From: Butyrivibrio sp.
Lineage (GTDB): Bacteria > Bacillota > Clostridia > Lachnospirales > Lachnospiraceae
Length of the DNA: 64,000 bases
Assembly: GCA_017446685.1 (NCBI GenBank)
Contig: JAFSQI010000001.1
Location: 1 to 64,000 of the forward strand
Direction: 5' to 3'
This document shows, piece after piece, positions 19,213-28,549 of this stretch. Each line of letters opens with the position of its first letter. The stretch's first letter is position 1. The translations under genes and the position numbers were made by a program. The notes under the pieces are model-generated. The model ran no database searches and was not told the DNA's origin. It saw only the letters and a list, made by a program, of their open reading frames with translations.

Positions 19213-19737
19213 TTATGAATCGAAAAACTGGCGACCATCATCAGTCACAAGTCTCTCTGACTTAGGATACTCAAAAATTGCAGGATTGTTAGCATTCTCA
19301 TCAAGATAAGCAGCAAATTTTCTTGCATGCCATTTTGCAATTTCAAGATTGTGCATAAGATAATTACCGCAGTTTACAGGTAAAGCACCAGGAACTTCTT
19401 CAGTATTTTCAACAGACTTGAATGCTCTAAGAAGAAGATCATATATTTCACTTGGTTTGCGGTTTCCTTTAAGAATAAGATAAAATCCGGTAAGACATCC
19501 CATAGGTCCCCAATAGATGACCTGATCCTTCCATTCCGGATCATTTCTAAGAAAAGTTGCGATGATGTGCTCTAAAGAATGCATAGCAGCAACATCAACT
19601 GCAGGTTCAATGTTGGGCTTTGTGACTCTTACGTCATAGGTAGTAACTGTCTGATCACCAAGAGTATCTACTCTGCTTGTAAAAATTCCGGGAACAATCT
19701 TGGTATGATCAACGGAAAAGCTGGGAATTAAATCCAT
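19213..19737 (-). CDS. luxS: S-ribosylhomocysteine lyase (AI-2 synthase)
   Basis: This 174-aa protein is slightly longer than typical LuxS. It converts S-ribosylhomocysteine to homocysteine and DPD, the AI-2 precursor. The metal site is visible as His53 and His57 (HSLEH, with Glu56 catalytic) and Cys123 (VNCGNY); Cys81 in GPMGCLTGFY is the catalytic cysteine. It lies 86 nt downstream of mtnN on the same strand, so the two successive steps of S-adenosylhomocysteine recycling are adjacent. Confidence 0.97.
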   Translation of the reverse strand: MDLIPSFSVDHTKIVPGIFTSRVDTLGDQTVTTYDVRVTKPNIEPAVDVAAMHSLEHIIATFLRNDPEWKDQVIYWGPMGCLTGFYLILKGNRKPSEIYDLLLRAFKSVENTEEVPGALPVNCGNYLMHNLEIAKWHARKFAAYLDENANNPAIFEYPKSERLVTDDGRQFFDS

Positions 19738-19823
19738 GTCTAAATCTCCTCTTTAATTCTAAGTATTTAATTATTTCATTTTAATTATATTGCTTAAGTG
19801 AGTCAATAAAACCAACGCTCAAA

Positions 19824-20519
19824 TTATAATAGTTTTATCAGCTCTATAACGAGTGCGGCACAATCTTTTGCAGCTTTTTCTTCGAATACAGGATAATCAA
19901 CTATATCGCTTCCGTCTGCCTTATCTGAAATTGCACGGATGATAAGAAAAGGAATATTGTTAAGAAAGCATCCCTGGGCAATTGCGGCGCCCTCCATTTC
20001 AGTACACATTCCGTCGAAATCTTTTTTGATATTTTCCTTGATTTCTTTGGAACTGATGAACTGATCGCCACTGCAAACTCTTCCCTCAAATACGCCAATA
20101 TCAGCGGCGGCTGTTTTAATAGCTTTTTTAGCAACTTCTCTTAATTTTTCGTCAGCGACAAAAGAAGCAGTTCCAAGCTGTGGAACCTCGCCCTTTTTAT
20201 ATCCAAATACTGTTGCGTCAACGTCATGATAGCAGGCATCAGTAGAAAGAACTATATCACCGATATTTATTTTTGCATCAAGGGAACCGGCAACTCCTGT
20301 GTTAATTACATGTGTAACATCAAATAAATCAACGAGAATCTGTACACAGATTCCAGCATTAACCTTGGCAATGCCGCTTCTTACCACAACAACATCTGTG
20401 CCTTCAATTGTGCCTTCAAAAAATTCCATGGAAGCTTTTTTAATTGTCCTTTTAAGAGACATATTTTTTTTAAGGATTTCCACTTCGACTTCCATAGCGC
20501 CGATAATACCAATTTTCAT
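19824..20519 (-). CDS. mtnN: 5'-methylthioadenosine/S-adenosylhomocysteine nucleosidase
   Basis: This 231-aa cytosolic enzyme has the full MTAN length. It removes adenine from SAH and MTA, and its product S-ribosylhomocysteine is the LuxS substrate. The start MKIGIIGAMEVEVEIL, the ribose-site MEGAAIAQ and the late RAISDKADG with the catalytic Asp are diagnostic. It sits between an RpiR-type regulator gene (68 nt upstream) and luxS (86 nt downstream), all on the minus strand, so a three-gene transcript is possible. Confidence 0.96.
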   Translation of the reverse strand: MKIGIIGAMEVEVEILKKNMSLKRTIKKASMEFFEGTIEGTDVVVVRSGIAKVNAGICVQILVDLFDVTHVINTGVAGSLDAKINIGDIVLSTDACYHDVDATVFGYKKGEVPQLGTASFVADEKLREVAKKAIKTAAADIGVFEGRVCSGDQFISSKEIKENIKKDFDGMCTEMEGAAIAQGCFLNNIPFLIIRAISDKADGSDIVDYPVFEEKAAKDCAALVIELIKLL

Positions 20520-20587
20520 ATTTTTTAAAAACCTTTCTATAACCTAAGTAAAAAATTAGAACATCACTTTAAAAGCAATTAGTAACG

Positions 20588-21457
20588 TTAATCTTTTACC
20601 TGTTCATTGAATACTTCATAGGAATCTTTGAGGTATTCTCGAATATTATTATAATCTCTGTTGGCGATAGCTGTATATAGTGTATCGACCAAAAACAGCT
20701 GGGCAAATCTTGAACTTGTTATGCCACTTTTTTTATCAATTTCCGGGGATGTGGCAAAAAGAACATGATCACAACCGGTGGTCAAAGGGTTATTTCCGAG
20801 TTTTGTTATTGCGATAGTTGTAGCTTCTTTATTCTTGGCAATGTTAAAGAGCTGCATTATTTCTTTATTCTTGGCATTATCACTAAAGAGTATGGCAACG
20901 TCATCGGGACCTATCTGAGACATAGTCATAAGACTCATATGATAGTCCTGATTAAAAACAACGTTGTAATGGATTCTAAGAAGCTTACAGTAAAGGTCGT
21001 AAGCAGCTACAGAAGCAGTACCTACGCCAAATATCTGAATTTGAGAAGCGGCTACAATTTTGGTAACGGCATCATTAAAAGTACCGGCATCAAACAATCG
21101 GTAGGTGGTCTGAACTGCCTGAACGCTGGTAGCACAGATGTTATCTGCAATTGATTGAAGTGAAGTGTATTCATTTACATCTTTAAAAGCTATTTTGGGG
21201 CCACCTTTGTCAGCTTGGGCAAGCGAAGTATTTGCCTCAGCATAGTAGGCGTTTTTTAAGTCTTTTAGCCCGTTATATCCAATAGCTTGAGCAAATCTTG
21301 TCCAGGCAGCCTGAGTAGTGCCGGACATTCTTGCCAGTTCTTTGATTGGGTACTGGAAAAGATCGTCTTTTTTTTCCAGCACATAGTCGGCGACAAGACG
21401 CTCTGATGTAGGTAATTTATCGTAACAACTCTTTATTTTTTCACTAACAATGTTCAT
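20588..21457 (-). CDS. MurR/RpiR family transcriptional regulator
   Basis: The 289-aa protein has an N-terminal helix-turn-helix domain (about 1-75, with TTQAAWTRFAQAIGYNGLKDLK) and a C-terminal SIS sugar-phosphate domain (about 110-260, with FGVGTASVAAYDLYCKL). RpiR regulators sense phosphosugars such as MurNAc-6-P, GlcN-6-P or ribose-5-P. Its target is unknown. The adjacent mtnN-luxS pair makes ribose-containing metabolites, but no sugar catabolic gene is adjacent. Confidence 0.9.
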   Translation of the reverse strand: MNIVSEKIKSCYDKLPTSERLVADYVLEKKDDLFQYPIKELARMSGTTQAAWTRFAQAIGYNGLKDLKNAYYAEANTSLAQADKGGPKIAFKDVNEYTSLQSIADNICATSVQAVQTTYRLFDAGTFNDAVTKIVAASQIQIFGVGTASVAAYDLYCKLLRIHYNVVFNQDYHMSLMTMSQIGPDDVAILFSDNAKNKEIMQLFNIAKNKEATTIAITKLGNNPLTTGCDHVLFATSPEIDKKSGITSSRFAQLFLVDTLYTAIANRDYNNIREYLKDSYEVFNEQVKD

Positions 21458-21844
21458 AAATATTCTCCTGAAAAAGTACTGTGCAAGGTGTTTTGCTGCT
21501 GAAAAATCTTGGAAAACTATTGTTTCTATTTCGCGCTTTATACAACTATATTTAGTATACAGTAAAAAATATTCGAAAATAGAAATAAATTTTCAAACTT
21601 TTAAAAAGTAAGTATAAAAATTTCATAAAGTAGAGACAACTCAATATCTTTTATGCTATATTCGAATATAGGCAGATGTATTGTAAATTGTTGTTGATTG
21701 GGAGTTTTAGAGTATAACTTTCAGAAAATTTTTTCAACAATAATCTACATAAGTATATGTTACGAAAGTACTAGGCATGGATTTATTATATATGAACTGC
21801 TTATTGCATTCGTAGCGCTTTAGGCTAGAAAGGAGATTTTAGCT
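21458..21844. other. 387-bp divergent intergenic region
   Basis: This AT-rich spacer separates the divergent RpiR-type and rubrerythrin genes and must hold both promoters. I see no PerR-type 7-1-7 palindrome, riboswitch or small ORF that I can support. AAGGAGA (about 21831-21837) is the rubrerythrin ribosome binding site. Confidence 0.5.
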
Positions 21845-22384
21845 ATGAAATGGGTATGTCAAGTATGCGGTTATGTTCATGAGGGAGATCAGCCACCGGA
21901 GAAGTGTCCTGTATGTAAGGCTCCTGCAGAGAAATTTACAAAGCAGGAAGGCGAAAAAGTTTGGGCATGTGAGCACGTTGTTGGTGTTGCAAGTACTGCG
22001 CCCGATGAGATTAAAGACGGATTGAGAGAAATGTTCAACGGCGAGTGCTCAGAAGTTGGAATGTATCTTGCTATGTCAAGAGTTGCTATCCGCGAAGGAT
22101 ATCCGGAGATTGGTGCTTTCTTTGAAAAGGCTGCTTGGGAAGAGGCTGAGCATGCTGCTCATTTCGCTGAACTTTTGGGTGAAGTTATTACAGATTCCAC
22201 AAAAAAGAATCTTGAACTTCGTGCTGATGCAGAATATGGTGCAACACAGGGACGTGCCGATCTTGCTAAGAAGGCAAAGGCACTTGATCTTGATGCAATT
22301 CATGATGCAGTTCATGAGATTGGACGTGATGAGGCTAGACATGGCAAAGCATTTGCCGGTTTGTTAAAGAGATATTTTGGTTAA
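21845..22384 (+). CDS. Reverse rubrerythrin (NADH peroxidase-type)
   Basis: This 179-aa protein has the domain order of reverse rubrerythrins. An N-terminal rubredoxin site uses Cys5, Cys8, Cys21 and Cys24. A ferritin-like di-iron four-helix domain follows (about 50-178) with helices carrying ECSEVGMYL, EEAEHAAHF and RDEARHGKAF. In clostridia such proteins reduce hydrogen peroxide and oxygen with electrons from rubredoxin reductases, protecting the anaerobe. It is a single gene ended by a terminator. Confidence 0.95.
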   Translation: MKWVCQVCGYVHEGDQPPEKCPVCKAPAEKFTKQEGEKVWACEHVVGVASTAPDEIKDGLREMFNGECSEVGMYLAMSRVAIREGYPEIGAFFEKAAWEEAEHAAHFAELLGEVITDSTKKNLELRADAEYGATQGRADLAKKAKALDLDAIHDAVHEIGRDEARHGKAFAGLLKRYFG

Positions 22385-22408
22385 TAAAAAAATAAAAACT
22401 TGATGATT

Positions 22409-22449
22409 AAAGGTAGGAAGTTGATTATTGTCAATTTTCTACCTTTTTT
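22409..22449 (+). terminator. Intrinsic terminator after rubrerythrin
   Basis: AAAGGTAG (22409-22416) and TTGA pair with TCAA and CTACCTTT around a 6-nt loop, then a T run. Confidence 0.85.
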
Positions 22450-22547
22450 GTAGGAAAAAATTTATTGCTATGTTTTTTTATCTTTGATACACTGATTTAC
22501 GTATGAGGGAATACGTTTTCCGTTAGTAAATTTAGGAGGAATTAATA

Positions 22548-24128
22548 ATGGCAAATTGGAATAACCTGGATACACTTAAGTCTTATGATGCTCTTAAGAA
22601 GGTTGCGAAGGTTGATCTTGTATCAGCAATGACCGGAGCTGCAGGAGCAGAGAGAGTAAAGAAATACTCAGTTGGAATGGCTGCAGGAATGTCTTTTAAC
22701 TATGCAGCTAAGGAAGTTGATGACAATGTTTTGGCAGCACTTGAAGAGCTTGCTAAAGAGGCAGAGCTTACAGATAAATATGCTGCTCTTTATAATGGTG
22801 AAGTAATTAACACCGGTGAAAAGAGAATGGTTCTTCATCAGCTCACAAGAGGACAGCTTGGAGAAGATGTAGTTGCTGATGGGGTAAATAAAAGAGAGTT
22901 TTATGTAAAAGAACAGAAGAGAATTGCTGACTTTGCAAACAAAGTACACTCCGGAGAAATAGCAAATGCAAAGGGTGAGAAGTTTACAACAGTAGTTCAG
23001 ATAGGTATAGGTGGTTCCGACCTTGGACCAAGAGCTATGTATCTTGCTCTTGAAAACTGGGCAAAGAGAACAGGAAACTTCAAGATGGAAGCTAAGTTCA
23101 TCAGCAACGTTGATCCTGATGATGCTTCAGCAGTACTTGCAAGTATTGATGTTGCTCATTCTATCTTTATCCTGGTATCAAAGTCAGGAACAACACTTGA
23201 GACACTTACAAATGAATCATTTGTTATAGATGCTCTTAAAAAGGCAGGGCTTGATTCATCAAAGCATATGATCGCTGTTACTTCAGAGACATCACCTCTT
23301 GCAAAGAGTGACAATTACCTTGAGGCATTCTTTATGGATGACTATATCGGTGGTCGTTATTCTTCTACTTCAGGTGTAGGCGGAGCAGTTCTTTCACTTG
23401 CTTTTGGACCTGATGTATTTGCACAGTTCCTTGAAGGTGCTGCAGAAGAGGATAAGCTTGCAACTAACAAGAACCTTCTTGAAAATCCTGCAATGCTTGA
23501 TGCACTTATCGGTGTATATGAGCGCAATGTACTTGGATATGGCAGCACAGCAGTACTTCCATACTCACAGGGACTTAGTCGTTTCCCTGCACATCTTCAG
23601 CAGCTCGATATGGAGTCAAACGGAAAGAGCGTAAACCGTTTTGGAGAGCCTATAGATTACGTAACAGGACCTGTTATTTTCGGTGAGCCTGGAACAAACG
23701 GACAGCATTCTTTCTATCAGCTTCTTCATCAGGGAACTGATATAATTCCGCTTCAGTTTATCGGATTTAAGAATAGTCAGCTTCAGAATGATGTTAACAT
23801 TCAGGACAGTACATCACAGCAGAAGCTCTGCGCAAATGTAGCAGCTCAAATAGTTGCATTTGCCTGTGGTAAAAAAGATGAGAATCTTAACAAGAATTTC
23901 AAGGGAGGACGTCCTTCCAGCATTATCATAGGAGATGAACTCAATCCTAAGTCACTTGGAGCACTCCTTGCTCATTTTGAAAACAAGGTTATGTTCCAGG
24001 GATTTGTATGGAATATCAACAGCTTTGATCAGGAAGGCGTTCAGCTTGGTAAAGTTCTTGCCAAGAAGGTTCTTGCTCATGAGACAGACGGAGCGCTTGC
24101 AGAGTACAGTAAGCTTTTAAACATCTGA
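22548..24128 (+). CDS. pgi: Glucose-6-phosphate isomerase
   Basis: This 526-aa cytosolic enzyme interconverts glucose-6-phosphate and fructose-6-phosphate. Signature stretches visible are VQIGIGGSDLGPRAMY, ISNVDPDD, VSKSGTTLETLTN, and GGRYSSTSGVGGAVLSLAFG (the last within the phosphate-binding region), with FGEPGTNGQHSFYQLLHQG near residue 385. GGAGGA precedes ATG at 22548. It is monocistronic, between two terminators. Confidence 0.97.
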   Translation: MANWNNLDTLKSYDALKKVAKVDLVSAMTGAAGAERVKKYSVGMAAGMSFNYAAKEVDDNVLAALEELAKEAELTDKYAALYNGEVINTGEKRMVLHQLTRGQLGEDVVADGVNKREFYVKEQKRIADFANKVHSGEIANAKGEKFTTVVQIGIGGSDLGPRAMYLALENWAKRTGNFKMEAKFISNVDPDDASAVLASIDVAHSIFILVSKSGTTLETLTNESFVIDALKKAGLDSSKHMIAVTSETSPLAKSDNYLEAFFMDDYIGGRYSSTSGVGGAVLSLAFGPDVFAQFLEGAAEEDKLATNKNLLENPAMLDALIGVYERNVLGYGSTAVLPYSQGLSRFPAHLQQLDMESNGKSVNRFGEPIDYVTGPVIFGEPGTNGQHSFYQLLHQGTDIIPLQFIGFKNSQLQNDVNIQDSTSQQKLCANVAAQIVAFACGKKDENLNKNFKGGRPSSIIIGDELNPKSLGALLAHFENKVMFQGFVWNINSFDQEGVQLGKVLAKKVLAHETDGALAEYSKLLNI

Positions 24129-24157
24129 TAAAAAATTACTGAAATATGTACATGATG

Positions 24158-24191
24158 CCTGTATTCGGAAAAAATCCGGATACAGGTTTTT
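24158..24191 (+). terminator. Intrinsic terminator after pgi
   Basis: CCTGTATTCGGA pairs with TCCGGATACAGG, followed by TTTTT. Confidence 0.88.
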
Positions 24192-24280
24192 ATTTTATGT
24201 AAATGTAGATGTACATATATTTAGATTATAGTATAATAATTTAAAAACAATAAAACTATACTTTTGTTAGAGGAGGCTAC

Positions 24281-25219
24281 ATGAGCGCATATTTATTCGT
24301 GCATTTTAAGGAAAAAGTTACGCCTGATGGGGAACAGGTGTATTTCGGAGTTTCGAAGGATGGATTTAACTGGGAGAAAGTTAATAACGGCAACCCAATT
24401 CTTGAGAGTAAAATTGGTGAAAAGGGAGTAAGAGATTTCACTATCATAAGAAAGAAGGATAACAGCTTTGTTATTCTGGCAACTGACCTTTCCCTTGCGA
24501 ATAATTTTAAAGATAAGTATAAGGGAGACTGGAACTGTGTAAACAGGCAGGGAAGTAAATTCTTATCAAAGTGGGAGTCCAATGATCTCGTAAATTGGTC
24601 TGAGCAGGAACTTGTAAGAGTAGTAGACGATAATTACGGATGTGCCTGGGCACCTGATATTATATATGATGAAGAGTCACAGGATTATATGGTGCACTGG
24701 TCTTCAAGATATCCCGGAAATTCTGATAATAATATGGCAATTTATTATGCCAAAACAAATGATTTCAAGAAATATACAGAACCCCAAATGCTGTGCAGCA
24801 AATCAGATACAGGAATAATAGATTCCAACATAGTTTATGAAAACGGTTATTATTACAGATTTGTGAAAAGTGATTTTAATCCTGCACACATCATACTTGA
24901 GAGAGGTAAGAGCCTTACAGGTGATTATGAGAGAATGCCGGCATTCGATCTTGAGATGAACAAAATAGAGGATGGTATGTATGAGGCACCTACATGTTAT
25001 AAACTTCCGGATGGAAGCTGGTGCCTGATGCTTGATTTTTACGGATGTGAAAAAGAAAAACAGGGTTATGTTCCATTTGTAGCCAAAGATATTTCAACAG
25101 GACAGTTCATCCGCTCTGACAAGGAATTTAGTTTCCCGTATGGTTATAAGCATGGAACTGTCATGGAAATTACTGATGAGGAATATAACAGAATAAAAAA
25201 ATCCTTCCCAAATAAATAA
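24281..25219 (+). CDS. Intracellular GH43-type glycosidase
   Basis: The 312-aa protein is a single five-bladed beta-propeller without a signal peptide. The three expected carboxylates are in place: Asp52 in VRDFTI (base), Asp181 in IIDSNIVYENGYYY (pKa modulator) and Glu235 in MYEAPTCYK (acid). CAWAPDIIYD (121-130) is also typical. GH43 members are arabinofuranosidases, arabinanases or xylosidases, and the short form suggests action on imported oligosaccharides together with the GH51 enzyme. AGGAGG precedes ATG at 24281. Confidence 0.88.
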   Translation: MSAYLFVHFKEKVTPDGEQVYFGVSKDGFNWEKVNNGNPILESKIGEKGVRDFTIIRKKDNSFVILATDLSLANNFKDKYKGDWNCVNRQGSKFLSKWESNDLVNWSEQELVRVVDDNYGCAWAPDIIYDEESQDYMVHWSSRYPGNSDNNMAIYYAKTNDFKKYTEPQMLCSKSDTGIIDSNIVYENGYYYRFVKSDFNPAHIILERGKSLTGDYERMPAFDLEMNKIEDGMYEAPTCYKLPDGSWCLMLDFYGCEKEKQGYVPFVAKDISTGQFIRSDKEFSFPYGYKHGTVMEITDEEYNRIKKSFPNK

Positions 25220-25266
25220 TATAAATCTTTGAAATACTATTTGTTTTTTATATAAAAATTCATTAT

Positions 25267-25311
25267 AAAAGCTCTATATTCACGAAATAAAGTGTATATA
25301 GAGCTTTTTTT
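25267..25311 (+). terminator. Intrinsic terminator after GH43
   Basis: AAAAGCTCTATATTCAC pairs with GTGTATATAGAGCTTTT, then more T. Confidence 0.9.
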
Positions 25312-25419
25312 AAACAAATAATTGAATTAATAACAACATAGCAACTGTTGACGTTTTTATGTTATAATTTTATTAAGTTTAATGAAAATTGTATTTAAAC
25401 GATTGTCCGGGGAGACAGA

Positions 25420-26928
25420 ATGCGATTTCGTACAAAGTTACTAATTACGTCATTGGCTATTGTATTTATTCCTATTATATTGGCGATCGGTTCGTATTTG
25501 GCAATCGGAAGATATCTTGTCTATGAACAGCAGGTGCAGGAATTGTCCGGCGGTGTTGATTACAGCATGGTTTCTGATCCAAGTGAAACTTTTGCGAGGA
25601 TGGCAGATGAGATATCGCAGGATATAGAGCTTGCACGTCTGGTAAACCAGTTTATTTTAGAAGATAAAACTTTTTTGGAGAATCTTGACAGCAGGATTGC
25701 CGGAAAATATTCTTATATATTGGTGATGAAAGGCGATGAAGTTTATTATGTGGCCAATATGGACCGGGCGGAAGAAGTCATAGATGAGCTTCCGGCGTTT
25801 GGTACTGATATTCAGGGGATATATTACACTTCCTCCAAGCACCTTGTCAAACAGATAGATTTTTATTATTCGACAGGTGAGGAAGGAAGCCTGTATCTTA
25901 TTTCAGGGATAAGAACAGTTCTTACTTCATCTCTAATGATTTACATGTCCATTGCAATTGTACTGATTCTACTTATTACCAGTGTACTTTTGACCACATG
26001 GATTGGAAACAGCTTCTTTAAACCCATAGACGAGCTCAACATTGCGATGCAGCATATTCAGGACGGTAATTTTGACTATATGCTGCCTACAGATGTCAAG
26101 GAAAAAGGCGAAATAGGCGCTATGTATCGCAACTATGAAGATATGAGACTTAGGTTAAAAGAGTCTGCAGATGAAAAGATTGAAAGAGAAAAGCAGAATA
26201 AAGAACTTATAAGTAATATTTCTCATGACCTCAAAACGCCAATAACAGCTATAAAGGGATATTCTCAGGGTCTTCTTGAAGGTGTAGCAACAAGTCCTGA
26301 GAAGCAGATGAAATATATTAAGATCATTAATAACAAAGCTAATGACATGAACAATCTTATTAATGAGCTTACACTATATTCCAGCATTGATAATAATAGA
26401 ATTCCATATAATTTTGTTAAATTGAATATTGGAGATTATTTCGGTGACTGCATTGAGGAAATTGGAGCAGACCTTGAGAGTAAATCAGTTAAGCTTAATT
26501 ATTCCAATCTGACGCAGCCAAATACACAGATAGTTGCTGATCCTGAACAGATAAAGAGGGTTATCAACAATATCGTAAATAACAGTGTCAAATATCTTGA
26601 TAGAGATGACGGAACAGGTCAGATAGATATCAGGATTTTGGATGAGATAGATTCAATCCGTGTTGAACTTGAGGATAATGGTAAGGGAATTGCCCAAAAG
26701 GACATCCCAAATATTTTTGACAGGTTCTACAGGACAGATGCTTCCAGAAACTCCAAGCAGGGAGGAAGCGGAATTGGACTATCTATAGTAAAAAAGATTA
26801 TCGAGGATCATGGCGGTTATATCTGGGCTACCAGTCATGAGGGAGAAGGAACGTGTATGCACTTCGTATTGCGCAAATACGTAGAATACGCAGACAGTTC
26901 TGAAGCAGTTACAATCGAACATGAATAA
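25420..26928 (+). CDS. Membrane sensor histidine kinase
   Basis: The 502-aa kinase has a first membrane segment (about 7-32), an extracellular sensor of roughly 130 residues, a second segment (about 170-195), a HAMP linker (about 196-250), the phospho-acceptor His269 in NISHDLKTP and a C-terminal ATPase with NNSVKYLD, DNGKG, FDRFYR and GGSGIGLSI. The partner regulator gene follows 35 nt later. The signal is unknown. GGGGAG precedes ATG at 25420. Confidence 0.95.
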   Translation: MRFRTKLLITSLAIVFIPIILAIGSYLAIGRYLVYEQQVQELSGGVDYSMVSDPSETFARMADEISQDIELARLVNQFILEDKTFLENLDSRIAGKYSYILVMKGDEVYYVANMDRAEEVIDELPAFGTDIQGIYYTSSKHLVKQIDFYYSTGEEGSLYLISGIRTVLTSSLMIYMSIAIVLILLITSVLLTTWIGNSFFKPIDELNIAMQHIQDGNFDYMLPTDVKEKGEIGAMYRNYEDMRLRLKESADEKIEREKQNKELISNISHDLKTPITAIKGYSQGLLEGVATSPEKQMKYIKIINNKANDMNNLINELTLYSSIDNNRIPYNFVKLNIGDYFGDCIEEIGADLESKSVKLNYSNLTQPNTQIVADPEQIKRVINNIVNNSVKYLDRDDGTGQIDIRILDEIDSIRVELEDNGKGIAQKDIPNIFDRFYRTDASRNSKQGGSGIGLSIVKKIIEDHGGYIWATSHEGEGTCMHFVLRKYVEYADSSEAVTIEHE

Positions 26929-26963
26929 GATGAATAATAAAAACAGAAAGGCGAAGAACGCGT

Positions 26964-27653
26964 ATGAGTAGAATACTTATTGTTGAGGATGAGGAAGCAA
27001 TTGCTGATCTTGAGAAGGATTATCTTGAACTTAGTGATTTTGAGGTGAAGATTGAGAACACAGGTGATGCAGGGCTTGAGACAGCACTTGCAGAAGATTT
27101 TGATCTCATTATTTTGGATTTGATGCTTCCGGGAATGGATGGATTTGAAGTTTGTAAGCACATCAGGGAAAAGAAAGATGTGCCGATTCTAATGGTATCA
27201 GCTAAGAAGGATGATATTGATAAGATAAGAGGTCTTGGACTTGGAGCTGATGACTATATTACAAAGCCATTTAGTCCATCTGAGCTTGTTGCTCGTGTAA
27301 AGGCACATATGGCAAGATATTCAAGACTTGTAGGATCAGGACATGAATCCAATGACTATGTAGAAATACGTGGACTTAAGATTGATAAAACAGCGAGAAG
27401 AGTTTATGTAGATGATGAAGAGAAGAGTTTCACAACAAAGGAATTCGATCTTCTTACATTCCTTGCTGAAAATCCCAACCATGTATTCACAAAAGAGGAA
27501 CTCTTCAGAAAAATCTGGAATATGGATTCAATCGGTGATATTGCTACTGTTACTGTGCATATCAAGAAAATCCGTGAAAAGATTGAATATGATACCTCTA
27601 ATCCACAGTATATTGAGACAATCTGGGGCGTTGGATACAGATTTAAGGTATAA
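26964..27653 (+). CDS. OmpR-family response regulator
   Basis: The 229-aa protein has a receiver domain with phospho-acceptor Asp52 (IILDLMLPG), acidic pocket EDEE and Lys101 (TKPF). A winged helix DNA-binding domain follows (about 130-229; KEFDLLTFLAENP, VTVHIKKIREKI, WGVGYRFKV). It is encoded directly after its kinase and before a terminator, so the pair is a self-contained two-component system. Confidence 0.96.
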   Translation: MSRILIVEDEEAIADLEKDYLELSDFEVKIENTGDAGLETALAEDFDLIILDLMLPGMDGFEVCKHIREKKDVPILMVSAKKDDIDKIRGLGLGADDYITKPFSPSELVARVKAHMARYSRLVGSGHESNDYVEIRGLKIDKTARRVYVDDEEKSFTTKEFDLLTFLAENPNHVFTKEELFRKIWNMDSIGDIATVTVHIKKIREKIEYDTSNPQYIETIWGVGYRFKV

Positions 27654-27658
27654 AATAC

Positions 27659-27694
27659 ACTCCTACTCGATAGAAATATTGAGTAGGAGTTTTA
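27659..27694 (+). terminator. Intrinsic terminator after the two-component pair
   Basis: ACTCCTACTC (27659-27668) pairs with GAGTAGGAGT (27681-27690), then TTTT. Confidence 0.88.
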
Positions 27695-27781
27695 TTACAG
27701 TTCAAACTAAAACAGGACTGCCTGTGAGTGAATTGTGATTTGGTTATCAGTATTATTGTAGTATCAGGACCAGGAAATTAG

Positions 27782-28549
27782 ATGAAACAACTGAAAATTA
27801 TATATGAAGATGAAGATATATTAGTGTGTCATAAGCCTTCGGGAATGGCAACAGAGGGCGCAAGGGCATACAATATTGACCTTATAAGTGCTGCCAGAAA
27901 TTATCTAAAGCGGAGCATAAAAAACAAAGCGGCAAAGGTTCCTTATATAGCAACTGTTCACAGGCTTGATCAGCCGGTTGAAGGCGTTGTTGTTCTTGCA
28001 AAAAATAAAAAAGCAGCCACAGAAATATCTGCGCAGATAAAAAAACGAACTACCGATAAATATTATTATGCCCTCTGTTATGGAAATATTTTAGAAGATA
28101 AGGGACATTTATCCGATTATCTTGTGAGAAAAGAGGATTCTTTAGCTGCAGTAATAAGTGATAAAGAAAGAGATTCTTTTTGCAATGACAGCTATATAAC
28201 AGAGGATGGCGAAATAATAAGAACTATAGGTGGTGAACCAAAAAAAGCTGAGCTTGATTTTCAGGTAGTAGCAAGAAATGAAGCAACTACGCTTCTTAGA
28301 ATTAAGCTCTTGACGGGGAGATTTCATCAGATAAGAGTCCAGCTTTCGCATTATGGTTATCCGATTTTGGGAGAGGTAAAATACGGAACTGAGGAATCTG
28401 TTAATTATTCAAATGAAAATGGAATCAAAAATATTTGTCTGGTAAGTTATAAATTTGCTTTAAAGCATCCTACGACAAAAAAAAGAATGGAATTTGAGAT
28501 AATTCCTGACAATGACCAAATAAAAAAATTGCTTGGGGAGAGTAAATGA
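27782..28549 (+). CDS. RluA-family RNA pseudouridine synthase
   Basis: This 255-aa protein lacks the S4 domain of RluC/RluD and starts directly with the catalytic fold. The active-site Asp lies in VHRLDQPVEGVVVLAKN; the family usually has HRLDxxTSG, so the loop after the Asp differs. The late GRFHQIRVQLSHYGYPILGE is typical. It isomerises uridine in rRNA or tRNA; the target is unknown. It overlaps the following gene by four bases (ATGA). Confidence 0.9.
   Translation: MKQLKIIYEDEDILVCHKPSGMATEGARAYNIDLISAARNYLKRSIKNKAAKVPYIATVHRLDQPVEGVVVLAKNKKAATEISAQIKKRTTDKYYYALCYGNILEDKGHLSDYLVRKEDSLAAVISDKERDSFCNDSYITEDGEIIRTIGGEPKKAELDFQVVARNEATTLLRIKLLTGRFHQIRVQLSHYGYPILGEVKYGTEESVNYSNENGIKNICLVSYKFALKHPTTKKRMEFEIIPDNDQIKKLLGESK

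Noticed and set aside
19030..19218. A 62-codon plus-strand frame between the SGNH gene and luxS
   Set aside because: It starts with TTG, runs through three hairpins and the terminator, and overlaps the luxS end; composition is not protein-like.
21458..21844. PerR-type operator before rubrerythrin
   Set aside because: No 7-1-7 palindrome close to the PerR consensus is present.
25348..25368. TTGACG and TATAAT before the first histidine kinase
   Set aside because: The hexamers are only 9 nt apart, too close for one sigma-A promoter.
27689..27702. ATTACAGTTCAAAC and the similar word at 15155 as further copies of the 29-bp palindrome
   Set aside because: Only about ten bases match the inverted right arm and the left arm is missing; chance is likely in AT-rich DNA.
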